A stretch of 18,618 nucleotides of DNA from Alphaproteobacteria bacterium (GTDB taxonomy: Bacteria > Pseudomonadota > Alphaproteobacteria > Micavibrionales > UBA2020). Positions 7,309 to 15,071 of this stretch are shown here, piece by piece. The notes below the pieces were generated by a model. That model did no database searches and was not told the origin of the DNA. It saw only the letters and a list, made by a program, of their open reading frames with translations. Position 1 is the first letter of the stretch, and each line of letters begins with the position of its first letter. The stretch is from the NCBI GenBank assembly GCA_029266795.1, contig JAQSWE010000012.1, forward strand, positions 1 through 18,618. The letters are read 5' to 3'. A program made the translations under genes and the position numbers.

Positions 7309-8247
7309 GTGGAAGAAAACGCCCTTAAAAAACCCGAGCCTACCATCGAACCCGCGCCGGAAACCAAACCGGATCCGGAGCGCGGCCTGTTCGGATGGGT
7401 GAAGAACCTGCTGCCTGCCAAGGATACGGCGCACGACAATGACAGCCTGCGCGACGCGATCGAGGAATTGATCGAGGAACAGACCGACACCCCCCAATCC
7501 GCCGTCGCCGCGCATGAACGCCGCCTGATTTCAAACATCCTCGAACTGCGCGACCTGCCCGTACTCGACATGATGGTGCCGCGCGCGGATATCGTGGCGA
7601 TCAGCATCGACGCCAGCCGCGACGAGCTGTATGCATTGCTTGCGCAAAAACCCCACAGCCGCATCCCTGTTTACAAGGGCGACCTCGACAATATTCTGGG
7701 CGCTGTGAACATCAAGGATATCGTGGCGCATCTTGCCAATAACACGCCGTTCGAGATCAAGGAAATCATGCGCGATGTGCTGGTCGTATCGCCCGCCATG
7801 CGCGTCCTCGACCTGCTGCTGCAAATGCGCCAGTCGAAAGTGCATATGGCCTTCATCGTCGATGAATTCGGCGGCATCGACGGCCTGATCACGATCAACG
7901 ACCTTGTGGAATCCATCGTCGGCGAGCTTGACGACGAATATGAATTCGACCTGACCCCGCAATTGATCGAACGCCCCGACGGCTCGGCAATTGTCGATGG
8001 CCGCTACGCGATTACCGATTTCGAAAAGCAATATGGCGAAACCTTCGCCGAGAACGAGGAACACGAGGAAGTCGACACCATGGGCGGCCTCGTCACCTTT
8101 ATCGCCGGCCACGTGCCGACGCGCGGCGAAGTCATCCGCCACCAGCCCAGCGGCGTCGAATTCGAAGTCATAGACGCCGATCCGCGCCGTGTGACGCGCA
8201 TCCGCCTGCGCAATTTGCCCAAGAAAGCGCCCGCATCCGCATCATGA
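7309..8247 (+). CDS. CorC/TlyC-like CBS-domain protein (hemolysin family)
   Basis: This 312-residue cytosolic protein matches E. coli YbeX (CorC), historically tied to cobalt and magnesium efflux and annotated as hemolysin C; more recent views link it to ribosome metabolism through the YbeY neighbourhood. There is no DUF21 membrane domain. Two CBS modules span about 85-145 (VPRADIVAISIDAS at the start) and 150-208 (ending FGGIDGLITINDLVE), and the CorC/HlyC-associated domain covers about 218-303. The first 45 residues are Pro/Glu/Lys-rich and probably disordered. I place the start at GTG 7309, two bases after the ybeY stop codon ends; an ATG at 7270 is in frame but would overlap ybeY by 38 bases. 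No strong ribosome site is visible, so translation probably depends on coupling to ybeY. Its stop overlaps the lnt start. Confidence 0.9.
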   Translation: MEENALKKPEPTIEPAPETKPDPERGLFGWVKNLLPAKDTAHDNDSLRDAIEELIEEQTDTPQSAVAAHERRLISNILELRDLPVLDMMVPRADIVAISIDASRDELYALLAQKPHSRIPVYKGDLDNILGAVNIKDIVAHLANNTPFEIKEIMRDVLVVSPAMRVLDLLLQMRQSKVHMAFIVDEFGGIDGLITINDLVESIVGELDDEYEFDLTPQLIERPDGSAIVDGRYAITDFEKQYGETFAENEEHEEVDTMGGLVTFIAGHVPTRGEVIRHQPSGVEFEVIDADPRRVTRIRLRNLPKKAPASAS

Positions 8248-9767
8248 CATGCTGCAAAATTCCCTCCCTTGAAGCCCTGACCGGTTTCAAACGCTACGCG
8301 GCTGCATTCCTCCTTGGCGTATTGACTGTGCTTGCCCTGCCGCCGCTCGGTCTATTTCCTATCCTGTTCCTGACCGTCCCCGCTTTCGCCACCCTCGCCC
8401 GCTTCGCACCGACGCGCGGCAAGAGTTTCTGCGTGGGCTGGGCCTTCGGCGCGGGCTATTTCATCTTCGGCCTGTATTGGATCAGCGCCGCGCTGTTCGT
8501 CGATATCGAGCAATGGAAATGGGTGATGCCGCTGTCGCTCATCGTCGGCCCGACGGTGCTGGCGCTCTGTTACGGTTTTATCCCGCTGCTGGCGCGCGGC
8601 TTCCGCAATCACGAAGCCGCCCATGCGATCTTCTTCGCCGTGGCATGGAGCCTGATCGAATATGCGCGCGGGCATCTGCTGACGGGCTTCCCGTGGAACC
8701 TGCCGGGATATGCGTGGCATCACGTGCTGCCGGTGCTGCAATCAACCTCAGTCGTCGGTATTTACGGTCTGACGCTCCTGACGCTGTTCTGGGCGACGAT
8801 CCCTGTTTTCCGCGCGCATCGCACGCTGCGCCATATCGCGATCATGTCGCTCGTTTTCGTGACTGCGGCGGGCGCGGTGCGCCTGTCGATCAACCCGACA
8901 TCCTACCGCGATGATGCGCCGTATATCCGCCTCGTGCAGGGCAACATCCCGCAAGAGACAAAGTGGAACAAGGACGACGACTGGCGCAATTTCGAGAAGC
9001 AGCTGACCCTGACAGCCACCAAAAGCGATCGCGCGCCAGATGCCGTGATCTGGCCGGAAACGGCGGTGAATGCCGACCTCTACCAGTTCCCCGAAATCGC
9101 CAGCATCATCGCGATGAAACTGCCTGGCAATGCGACCGGGCTGCTGGGATCGTTGCGCGTCGATGTGCGCGATCCCAATCATCCGTATTTCTACAACAGC
9201 GTCACCGCGCTCGACAAAAAGGGTAAAGTCGTCGGCAACTACGACAAGCACCACCTCGTCCCCTTCGGCGAGTTCATCCCCTTCCGCGAGAAGATTTCGT
9301 TCAAGCCGATCGCGATGGCCGTGTCTGGCGTCGGCGATTTCACGCGCGGTCCCGGCCCGCAGACCCTGCATGTGAATGGCCTGCCGGGGTTCAGCCCGCT
9401 CGTCTGCTACGAAGTCATCTTCCCGGGCGAAGTGGCCGACATCAATAACCGCCCCAAATGGCTGGTCAACGTGACCAATGACGGCTGGTACGGCAAGACC
9501 GCAGGCCCGTACCAGCACTTCGCCATGGCCCGCATCCGCGCGATCGAAGAAGGCCTGCCGCTCGCGCGCGCCGCCAATACCGGCATCTCCGGCATGATCG
9601 ACCCGCTGGGCCGCGTGATCGCAAAACTCCCTCTCGCCATAGCCGGGTATGTGGATGAGCGGCTGCCCGATGCTTTGCCCGCAACACCGTACGCGCTTTA
9701 TATAGACGGCTTTTTCTGGCTACTGCTGGCAGGCTTCGCAGCCACTGCGCGCTATATTCGCAATTAA
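8244..9767 (+). CDS. lnt: Apolipoprotein N-acyltransferase Lnt
   Basis: Lnt is an inner-membrane enzyme that transfers a fatty acyl chain from phospholipid to the N-terminal diacylglyceryl-cysteine of lipoproteins, the last step of lipoprotein maturation. The first 215 residues hold about six hydrophobic helices. The periplasmic nitrilase-like domain (about 225-470) has the full catalytic triad: Glu272 (VIWPETAVN), Lys335 (GNYDKHHLVPFGEF) and Cys388 (PLVCYEVIFPG). The further conserved Glu of FGEFIP (Glu343) is present too. A final transmembrane helix lies at about 485-503. The length of 507 residues is normal. The ATG at 8244 overlaps the previous stop as ATGA and has no good Shine-Dalgarno of its own, so it is probably coupled. 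It ends the phoH2-ybeY-corC-lnt run, matching the E. coli order. Confidence 0.96.
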   Translation: MTCCKIPSLEALTGFKRYAAAFLLGVLTVLALPPLGLFPILFLTVPAFATLARFAPTRGKSFCVGWAFGAGYFIFGLYWISAALFVDIEQWKWVMPLSLIVGPTVLALCYGFIPLLARGFRNHEAAHAIFFAVAWSLIEYARGHLLTGFPWNLPGYAWHHVLPVLQSTSVVGIYGLTLLTLFWATIPVFRAHRTLRHIAIMSLVFVTAAGAVRLSINPTSYRDDAPYIRLVQGNIPQETKWNKDDDWRNFEKQLTLTATKSDRAPDAVIWPETAVNADLYQFPEIASIIAMKLPGNATGLLGSLRVDVRDPNHPYFYNSVTALDKKGKVVGNYDKHHLVPFGEFIPFREKISFKPIAMAVSGVGDFTRGPGPQTLHVNGLPGFSPLVCYEVIFPGEVADINNRPKWLVNVTNDGWYGKTAGPYQHFAMARIRAIEEGLPLARAANTGISGMIDPLGRVIAKLPLAIAGYVDERLPDALPATPYALYIDGFFWLLLAGFAATARYIRN

Positions 9768-9798
9768 TATCGGCTTGAATATTGCCCTTGAATACCGG

Positions 9799-9824
9799 AG
9801 TGTGTTGACAATCACACTTCGTGT
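9799..9824. promoter_or_regulatory. Probable operator: three GTGT/ACAC half-sites over the XRE promoter
   Basis: AGTGTG (9799-9804) and CACACT (9813-9818) form a perfect 6-bp inverted repeat whose 8-base centre contains the -35 box. A second overlapping palindrome, ACACTTCGTGT (9814-9824), shares the middle half-site and fills the spacer toward the -10. A protein bound here would cover the promoter. The adjacent XRE regulator is the obvious candidate for autoregulation, but that is inference. Confidence 0.55.
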
Positions 9825-9833
9825 AGGTTATCT
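9805..9833 (+). promoter_or_regulatory. Sigma-70-type promoter of the XRE regulator
   Basis: A perfect TTGACA -35 box (9805-9810) is followed after 17 bases by TTATCT (9828-9833), or after 18 bases by TATCTA, as the -10 box. It lies about 40 bases before the ATG at 9876. The -35 box is exact while the -10 is weak, which suits a regulated promoter. Confidence 0.65.
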
Positions 9834-9875
9834 ACTTGAACGAACGCTATGTAAGCAGTTTGTAAGGTTCCTCTG

Positions 9876-10325
9876 ATGTCGCGCTCTCGCAATACCGACG
9901 AAGGTCCGCATCCAGTTGATGTGCTTGTCGGCCAGAAGGTTAAAAACCGCCGTCTGACGCTCGGCATGAGCCAGGACGAGCTGGCGAAATCCTGCGGCAT
10001 CACATTCCAGCAGGTCCAGAAATACGAGCGCGGCACCAACCGCATCTCCGTCAGCCGTCTCACGGAAATCGCCGCTGCCCTGAAAACCCACCTCGAATAT
10101 TTTACGGAAGGCTGCGCGGCTTTGCTGGCCGGTCCCCTCAAGGGCGGTGCCCGCGGCATGGCGGACAATAAGCAAACAGCTTTCGAGGCGGAGCCGATGA
10201 GCCGCGACAAGGCCGAGCTGCTGCGCGCCTATGAATCCATCGAAAGCGCCGCCCATAAACGCCAAGTCGTTGAAATGGCCAAGGCTCTGGGCAAATCTGC
10301 CAAAGCCGAAAGCGGCAAAAAATAG
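9876..10325 (+). CDS. XRE-family helix-turn-helix transcriptional regulator
   Basis: This 149-residue DNA-binding protein has a Cro/C1-type helix-turn-helix at about residues 18-73: LTLGMSQDELAKSCGI followed by the recognition helix FQQVQKYERGTNRIS, ending in SRLTEIAAALKTHLEYF. The C-terminal part, with AELLRAYESIESAAHKRQVVEMAKAL at about 112-137, is a helical tail that may dimerise; the middle is polar and probably loose. The length and shape fit the widespread alphaproteobacterial XRE regulators found next to metK. The start at 9876 has AAGG about eight bases upstream. It is a monocistronic-looking unit between lnt and metK, each side having its own promoter. No ligand-binding domain is visible. 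Its targets are unknown; the palindrome in its own promoter suggests autorepression. Confidence 0.92.
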   Translation: MSRSRNTDEGPHPVDVLVGQKVKNRRLTLGMSQDELAKSCGITFQQVQKYERGTNRISVSRLTEIAAALKTHLEYFTEGCAALLAGPLKGGARGMADNKQTAFEAEPMSRDKAELLRAYESIESAAHKRQVVEMAKALGKSAKAESGKK

Positions 10326-10356
10326 GCATATCCGCCGCGATATCTGAAAAAGCTTG

Positions 10357-10389
10357 TTGCTCCGCAATAATCGCTAAAGTATATATAAT
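10357..10389 (+). promoter_or_regulatory. Likely metK promoter
   Basis: TTGCTC (10357-10362) and TATATA (10380-10385) are separated by 17 bases; an exact TATAAT (10384-10389) overlaps the -10 region. They lie about 45 bases before the metK ATG. The remaining leader is too short and shows no stem structure, so I see no S-adenosylmethionine riboswitch. Confidence 0.55.
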
Positions 10390-10430
10390 GCCTGTAAATC
10401 GGTAGTTTTTTAAGGTGTGAGGGCGAAAAC

Positions 10431-11648
10431 ATGGCTGACCAAAAATACATTTTCACGAGCGAGTCCGTTGGCGAAGGCCACCCCGACAAGCTGTGCGACC
10501 GCGTCTCCGACGCCATCGTCGACGCCTACCTGAATGCCGATCCCTATGCGCGCGTCGCGGCGGAATGCCTTGCGACAACCGGCTTCCTCTGCATCGCCGG
10601 CGAAACGCGCGGCCCCGCCTCCATCGACCGCGAGCTGATCGAAACGGTCGCCCGCCATGCGGTGCGCGACATCGGCTACAAGCAGGAAGAATTCCATTGG
10701 GAAAAAATCAAGGTCGATGTGCGCCTCCACGCGCAGTCGGCTGACATCGCCGTCGGCGTTGACGCTGCGGGCAACAAGGACGAGGGCGCCGGCGACCAGG
10801 GCATCATGTTCGGCTATGCCTGCCGCGAAACCGAAAGCCTGATGCCCGCTGCCATCCATTACTCCCACGCGATCCTGAAATCGCTGGCAGAAGCCCGCCA
10901 TTCCGGCGCGCTGTTCAAGCTGGGCCCCGATGCAAAATCGCAAGTGTCGCTGGAATACATCAACGGCAAGCCCGTGCGCGCAACATCGGTCGTCGTTTCG
11001 ACCCAGCACGACGCCTCCCTGTCTCAGGATGAAGTGCGCGAAATGGTGCGACCGCATGTGCAGAACATCCTGCCCGAAGGCTGGATGTGCGATGAAAGCC
11101 AGTTCTACGTCAACCCGACCGGCCGTTTCGTCATCGGCGGCCCCGACGGCGATTGCGGTCTGACCGGTCGCAAGATCATCGTCGACACTTATGGTGGCGC
11201 AGCGCCCCATGGCGGCGGCGCGTTCTCCGGCAAGGATCCGACGAAGGTCGACCGCTCGGCTGCTTACGCCGCGCGCCATGCCGCGAAAAACATCGTGGCG
11301 GCGGGCCTTGCCGACCGTTGCACCATTCAGGTGTCCTATGCCATCGGCGTGTCGCACCCGATCTCGCTCTACGTCAACACGCATGGCACAGGCAAATACA
11401 GCGATGACGCAATCGCGCAGGCGCTGCAGGCCGTTGCCGATTTCCGCCCCCGCGCGATCCGCGAGCGCCTGAACCTGAACAAGCCCATCTACGCCCGCAC
11501 CGCAGCCTACGGCCATTTCGGCCGTACGCCCGAAGCGGATGGCGGCTTCACCTGGGAAAAGCCCGACCTCGTGCAGGCGCTGAAGGATGAACTCGGTTCC
11601 AAAAAATACGCCTCCGCCGAAGGCAAGGTGACGGAACTGAAGCGGTAA
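10431..11648 (+). CDS. metK: S-adenosylmethionine synthetase MetK
   Basis: MetK makes S-adenosylmethionine from methionine and ATP in the cytoplasm, normally as a tetramer needing Mg2+ and K+. The 405-residue protein carries the family signatures in order: GEGHPDKLCDR (15-24, with the phosphate-contacting His17 and metal-binding Asp19), GAGDQGIMFGYA (119-130, ATP-binding) and GGGAFSGKDPTKVDRSAAYA (261-280, glycine-rich triphosphate loop). The catalytic lysine and DRSA segment are intact and the length is in the usual alphaproteobacterial range. The ATG at 10431 has GAGG eight bases upstream. Position after an XRE regulator and before trmB is the common alphaproteobacterial arrangement; here three accessory genes separate it from trmB. 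Its product is the cofactor for MiaB and TrmB encoded in the same window. Confidence 0.97.
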   Translation: MADQKYIFTSESVGEGHPDKLCDRVSDAIVDAYLNADPYARVAAECLATTGFLCIAGETRGPASIDRELIETVARHAVRDIGYKQEEFHWEKIKVDVRLHAQSADIAVGVDAAGNKDEGAGDQGIMFGYACRETESLMPAAIHYSHAILKSLAEARHSGALFKLGPDAKSQVSLEYINGKPVRATSVVVSTQHDASLSQDEVREMVRPHVQNILPEGWMCDESQFYVNPTGRFVIGGPDGDCGLTGRKIIVDTYGGAAPHGGGAFSGKDPTKVDRSAAYAARHAAKNIVAAGLADRCTIQVSYAIGVSHPISLYVNTHGTGKYSDDAIAQALQAVADFRPRAIRERLNLNKPIYARTAAYGHFGRTPEADGGFTWEKPDLVQALKDELGSKKYASAEGKVTELKR

Positions 11649-11680
11649 TTTCGCCGACTTCACGACAGCCGGGGATGCGC

Positions 11681-13117
11681 ATGGGCAGAATATTGTTGAT
11701 CGCCGCAGCTTTACTGATGTGCAGCGCTTCGGCGTTCGCTGAAGGGCTTGTGCTGCAGTATAAGGTGCACACCGTTACCGTTGACCGTATGCAGATGCAT
11801 GTTCCTGCGGGCGGCGGCACACCACAAAAAAATTCGGGCACGCCCAAGGAAGAAGACGGCAGCTACACCGTCACCTTGTTTCCGGACGCGTTTGTCGTGA
11901 ACGACGGCAAGAATACTATCATCTATGATTACACGCATAAGCGTTCATATCGCGTAAACGAAGGCACCAAACAGTTTACGGGCCAGTCCCTTTACGCACA
12001 TGTCGTTTTCAAGGGCGCAGAGCGCAATAACCGCCTGCTCATGCGTAAGACACTCAGCGCGGCTTTTGCCGGCGGCAAGGACAAGGCTGCGATCCCCGCA
12101 GGTGCAATCCAGACCGAGTTGGAGATCGACACGGCACTGGCAGGCGAAAAAAATGCGACGACTTCCGCGCAAGTGACATCAGGCAAGCAAGACGGCAAAA
12201 ATACCTTTTCGGCAGACGGCAAGGTGATGGCAGAATTCACGGCATCCGATACTCCCGTGCCGGAAGCCCTGCGGCGCAGCTACGCGCGGTTTATCGTTTA
12301 TCAGCAACTCGCGCATCCCGTTGTCAAAAAGGCTCTCTATTCCGACCCATCTGTGTTTAAAACGCTCCATTATACTCACAGGGATATGGGCCGCGAACGC
12401 ACGGGCGACTGGACACTGCAAAGCGCCGATGCTTCAAAGACGGAATCCCCACTTCCCCTTTCAGGATATGCCGAAGTGATATCGGAAAATCCGCAGCTGG
12501 ATTCCGCGATTAAAAAAAGCCGTGCCGCGCCTGCGCCTTCCGTCGAGGAATACAACAAAAAGATCCAGTCATACCTAGACCAGAAAGACAATCTGCGTGC
12601 CGTCCTTGCCGCAATGGACATGACAATCACGCATTCCGCCGACGCCATGGGCAAGGCCCCTGCCGCGATCGCCGCCTTTAAATCCAGCAGCACCGACGCC
12701 AGCACCAGAAGCGTCCTGTCAGCCGTCGCACGCCCACCCCGCTCGCCCGAGGAATTTACGCAGATGGTCTCCGCTATGGATAGCGCGCGCGCTGCCGCGC
12801 CTGACTATGCCTATCTTCTCGACCTCTATCAGGCGAACCACGCAGGAAGCTGGATGCGCGCGCGCGGCAAGGCTCCGGCGGGATCTATCACGACGGGAAA
12901 ACAAGCGATTGAAGCGCTGGAACGCGCCATCATCCACAATCCTTGGGCGGCCGGTGCCTATATGGATCTGGGGGGAATTTACTTTCAGTCCTACGACATG
13001 ACACGCGCATGGACGCTCTTCGACGAAGCACGCAGGCTCAGCGACGGCATGCCCCAGATGAAGGGGATCGCGCAGATGCAGGCGCAGGCCGAAAAAGATT
13101 ACGCCGAGTATTTTTGA
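11681..13117 (+). CDS. Secreted protein of unknown function with C-terminal TPR-like repeat
   Basis: The product has 478 residues and no family I recognise. It starts with a clear Sec signal peptide (MGRILLIAAALLMCSASAFA, cleavage near residue 20), so it is exported to the periplasm or beyond; no lipobox is present. The next 120 residues look beta-rich and include VTLFPDAFVVNDGKNTIIYD, reminiscent of periplasmic proteins of the DUF4412/LolA-like type, but this is only an impression. A helical, Ala/Lys-rich middle follows, and about residues 402-455 read as one tetratricopeptide-like unit (AIEALERAIIHNPWAAGAY, then a second helix pair). The start at 11681 is favoured by GGGGA five to six bases upstream; the ATG at 11675 adds only two residues. 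It follows metK by 32 bases with no visible terminator, so it may share the metK transcript. Codon use is slightly less GC-biased than that of metK. Confidence 0.8.
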   Translation: MGRILLIAAALLMCSASAFAEGLVLQYKVHTVTVDRMQMHVPAGGGTPQKNSGTPKEEDGSYTVTLFPDAFVVNDGKNTIIYDYTHKRSYRVNEGTKQFTGQSLYAHVVFKGAERNNRLLMRKTLSAAFAGGKDKAAIPAGAIQTELEIDTALAGEKNATTSAQVTSGKQDGKNTFSADGKVMAEFTASDTPVPEALRRSYARFIVYQQLAHPVVKKALYSDPSVFKTLHYTHRDMGRERTGDWTLQSADASKTESPLPLSGYAEVISENPQLDSAIKKSRAAPAPSVEEYNKKIQSYLDQKDNLRAVLAAMDMTITHSADAMGKAPAAIAAFKSSSTDASTRSVLSAVARPPRSPEEFTQMVSAMDSARAAAPDYAYLLDLYQANHAGSWMRARGKAPAGSITTGKQAIEALERAIIHNPWAAGAYMDLGGIYFQSYDMTRAWTLFDEARRLSDGMPQMKGIAQMQAQAEKDYAEYF

Positions 13118-13133
13118 AGGATGATGAATTCAC

Positions 13134-13790
13134 ATGCCGTTCAATAAACTCATCCAGGGCTACAAGGCGTTCCACAAGGAACACTTTGGGCCGGGCAAGA
13201 AGCTTTATCAGACGCTCGTGCGCGACGGGCAGAACCCCGAAGTGCTGATGATCGGCTGTTCGGATTCGCGCGCCGATCCCGCCATCATCATGAACACCGC
13301 GCCCGGCGATATCTTCGTCGTGCGCAACGTATCGGCGATTGTCCCCGCCTATTCACGCGACAGCGGCCACCACGGCACCTGTTCGGCAATCGAATTCGCC
13401 GTGCGGGGCTTAAAGGTGAAGCAGATCGTCGTGATGGGCCACAGCCTGTGCGGCGGCGTGCGCGCGCTGGCGGAACGCGATCTGGTGGGAGAGCATTTCG
13501 AGTTCCTGCCCAACTGGGTCGACATCGCCAAATCCGCGCTTGTCAGCACGCAGAAAGCGACCGAAAAACTTCCCGAGGAAGAACGCGCGCGCGAGCTGGA
13601 AAAGGCCGTGGTGCTGGTCTCCTACCGCAACCTGCACACTTTCCCGTGGATCGAGGAGCGGCTGAAAAGCGGCGACCTCACGATCCATGCTTGGTATTTC
13701 GACATGGCGAAAGGCAAGCTGCTGGAATACAACCCGCTCACGCATGCTTTCGACGACCTGAACGGCAAGGGCTTCAAGCGTGCAAAGTAA
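13134..13790 (+). CDS. Beta-class carbonic anhydrase
   Basis: This 218-residue cytosolic zinc enzyme interconverts CO2 and bicarbonate. The beta-class zinc ligands are all visible: Cys42 (MIGCSDSRADP), His103 and Cys106 (VVMGHSLCGGV). The Asp44-Arg46 dyad of CSDSR, which gates and orients the active site, is intact. The length is normal for bacterial beta-carbonic anhydrases. The ATG at 13134 follows an AGGA sequence about 11 bases upstream, close behind the secreted TPR-like gene. Its 3' end overlaps the next gene by 11 bases, so the two are likely translated together; the partner is a membrane-anchored protein of unknown role. Carbonic anhydrase supplies bicarbonate for carboxylases and pH balance. 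Placement between metK and trmB is not the usual one I know. Confidence 0.95.
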   Translation: MPFNKLIQGYKAFHKEHFGPGKKLYQTLVRDGQNPEVLMIGCSDSRADPAIIMNTAPGDIFVVRNVSAIVPAYSRDSGHHGTCSAIEFAVRGLKVKQIVVMGHSLCGGVRALAERDLVGEHFEFLPNWVDIAKSALVSTQKATEKLPEEERARELEKAVVLVSYRNLHTFPWIEERLKSGDLTIHAWYFDMAKGKLLEYNPLTHAFDDLNGKGFKRAK

Positions 13791-14358
13791 GCGGAAACTT
13801 ATCTCCGCTTTCTTCGCCTTGTCGCTGCTTTTCCAATCCAGCGTCGCCCTCGCGCATCGCCCTTATTTCAAAGACATGTCGCCGTGGATAGCGCTTGGAA
13901 ATCAGGAATACAAACTCCAAGGCTGGTACGGCGGCGGCATATTTTTTCAAGACCCCATGCGGATTATCCTGATACACAAAAACAGCGCCCTGTCCGCATA
14001 TACTGAACTCGGCTATGACGGCGAGGCCGATTGCCCGACCCTTGAAAATTGCTGGGTATCCATCAGAAAACGGGATAATAAGCAATTCGTTATATATCGG
14101 CTGCAGCCCGAAAAAATGAAGCGCGTACCTGATTCAAAAAAAGACCACACCGCAGGCGGGCCAAAAGATCTAGATGGCGCTTCAGGATTTGAACCGTCCA
14201 TGAATTATCACGGCACGTCTCTGCATTTCTTGCGCTGGAAAACATTAATTGCATGGGTTGTACTCATGCTGGGTGTTGCCGGTGTTTTCTATGCAGGTGC
14301 CAAAGGCGCAAATCTTTTGTCGCGCGTTTTTCCAAGCGCGGGGGCAAAAAATGGATAA
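13780..14358 (+). CDS. Signal-peptide, membrane-anchored protein of unknown function
   Basis: The product has 192 residues and I do not recognise it. It begins at GTG 13780, inside the carbonic anhydrase gene (11-base overlap), and its last eight bases overlap trmB. A Sec signal peptide occupies residues 1-25 (ending SSVALA, then HRPYF). The exported domain (26-150) has many aromatic residues (WYGGGIFFQDP) and one pair of cysteines, Cys85 and Cys91 in DCPTLENCW, that could form a disulfide. A single transmembrane helix spans about 154-175, leaving a short basic C-terminal tail, so the protein should be an inner-membrane protein with its domain in the periplasm. The sequence is visibly more AT-rich than its neighbours. 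Overlap on both sides supports a real gene. The ribosome site is weak, which suggests coupling to carbonic anhydrase. Confidence 0.78.
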   Translation: MQSKRKLISAFFALSLLFQSSVALAHRPYFKDMSPWIALGNQEYKLQGWYGGGIFFQDPMRIILIHKNSALSAYTELGYDGEADCPTLENCWVSIRKRDNKQFVIYRLQPEKMKRVPDSKKDHTAGGPKDLDGASGFEPSMNYHGTSLHFLRWKTLIAWVVLMLGVAGVFYAGAKGANLLSRVFPSAGAKNG

Positions 14359-15046
14359 GCACGAAAAGGATATCCTGCGCTATTACGGGCGCAGGCGCGG
14401 CAAGGTACTGCGACCCGACCGCAAAAGCGCCTATGAAGAAATCATGCAATGGGCGCGGATCGAGCTGCCTGCCGGTGACCGCATCATCGACCCGCGCTCG
14501 CTCTTCGATTTTCCCGTCAAGGAAGTCTGGCTCGAAATCGGCTTCGGCAACGGCGAACAATTGGTCCACCAAGCCATTAACAACCCCGATATCGGCCTGA
14601 TCGGCTGCGAGCCGTTCATGAACGGCGTTGCAGGCCTCTGCCGCGATATGCGCGACCACAAGCTGCGCAATATTCGCGTCTTTCAGGATGACGTGCGCCT
14701 GCTGATGCCGTGCCTCACGGAAAAAAGCATCTCGAAACTCTTCCTGCTCAACTCCGACCCGTGGCCGAAAACGCGCCATCACCGCCGCCGCGTGGTGCAG
14801 ACGGAAAACCTCGATGCTTTCCACCGCCTGCTGAAACCCGGCGCGGAATTCCGCCTGTCGTCGGACGTGCCAAGCCTGAACGCATGGCAGCTGGAGAAAA
14901 CCTTCCTGCATCCCGGCTTTGAATGGCTCGCCAATTGTGCCGCCGACTGGCGTACACGGCCTGCCGATATGCTCGGCACCCGCTATCAGGCCAAGGGACT
15001 CGTGCAGGGTCGCGAGACAATGTTCTTTAATTTTAAGACGAAATAA
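14351..15046 (+). CDS. trmB: tRNA (guanine-N7-)-methyltransferase TrmB
   Basis: TrmB methylates N7 of G46 in the tRNA variable loop using S-adenosylmethionine. The 231-residue protein has the class I methyltransferase fold: the cofactor loop LEIGFGNGEQ (61-70), the acidic end of the second strand at GCEPFMNG (85-92), QDDVR (112-116) and the family motif NSDPWPKTRHHRRR (134-147). The last differs from the usual FPDPWPKxRHxKRR by having Asn-Ser where Phe-Pro is typical, while the key Asp136, Trp138 and basic cluster remain. Residues 1-20 are a basic tail (YYGRRRGK). The ATG at 14351 overlaps the previous stop by eight bases and has GGGGGC about five bases upstream; an in-frame ATG at 14249 would lie far inside the preceding gene and is rejected. 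Transcription probably continues from the metK-side genes. Confidence 0.94.
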   Translation: MDKHEKDILRYYGRRRGKVLRPDRKSAYEEIMQWARIELPAGDRIIDPRSLFDFPVKEVWLEIGFGNGEQLVHQAINNPDIGLIGCEPFMNGVAGLCRDMRDHKLRNIRVFQDDVRLLMPCLTEKSISKLFLLNSDPWPKTRHHRRRVVQTENLDAFHRLLKPGAEFRLSSDVPSLNAWQLEKTFLHPGFEWLANCAADWRTRPADMLGTRYQAKGLVQGRETMFFNFKTK

Positions 15047-15048
15047 CC

Positions 15049-15071
15049 TATTTTCATATATTATGAAAATA
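15049..15071. repeat. Perfect 10-bp AT-rich inverted repeat after trmB
   Basis: TATTTTCATA (15049-15058) and TATGAAAATA (15062-15071) flank a 3-base centre. It starts two bases after the trmB stop. It has no U-tract, and a 3-base loop is tight, so it is a weak terminator candidate; a protein-binding site is equally possible. Confidence 0.55.

Noticed and set aside
9760..9800. A possible terminator after lnt
   Set aside because: Repeats of AATAT are short and imperfect and there is no U-run.
10390..10430. A SAM-responsive riboswitch upstream of metK
   Set aside because: Only about 40 bases lie between the likely transcription start and metK, with no stem or pseudoknot pattern resembling SAM-II or SAM/SAH riboswitches.
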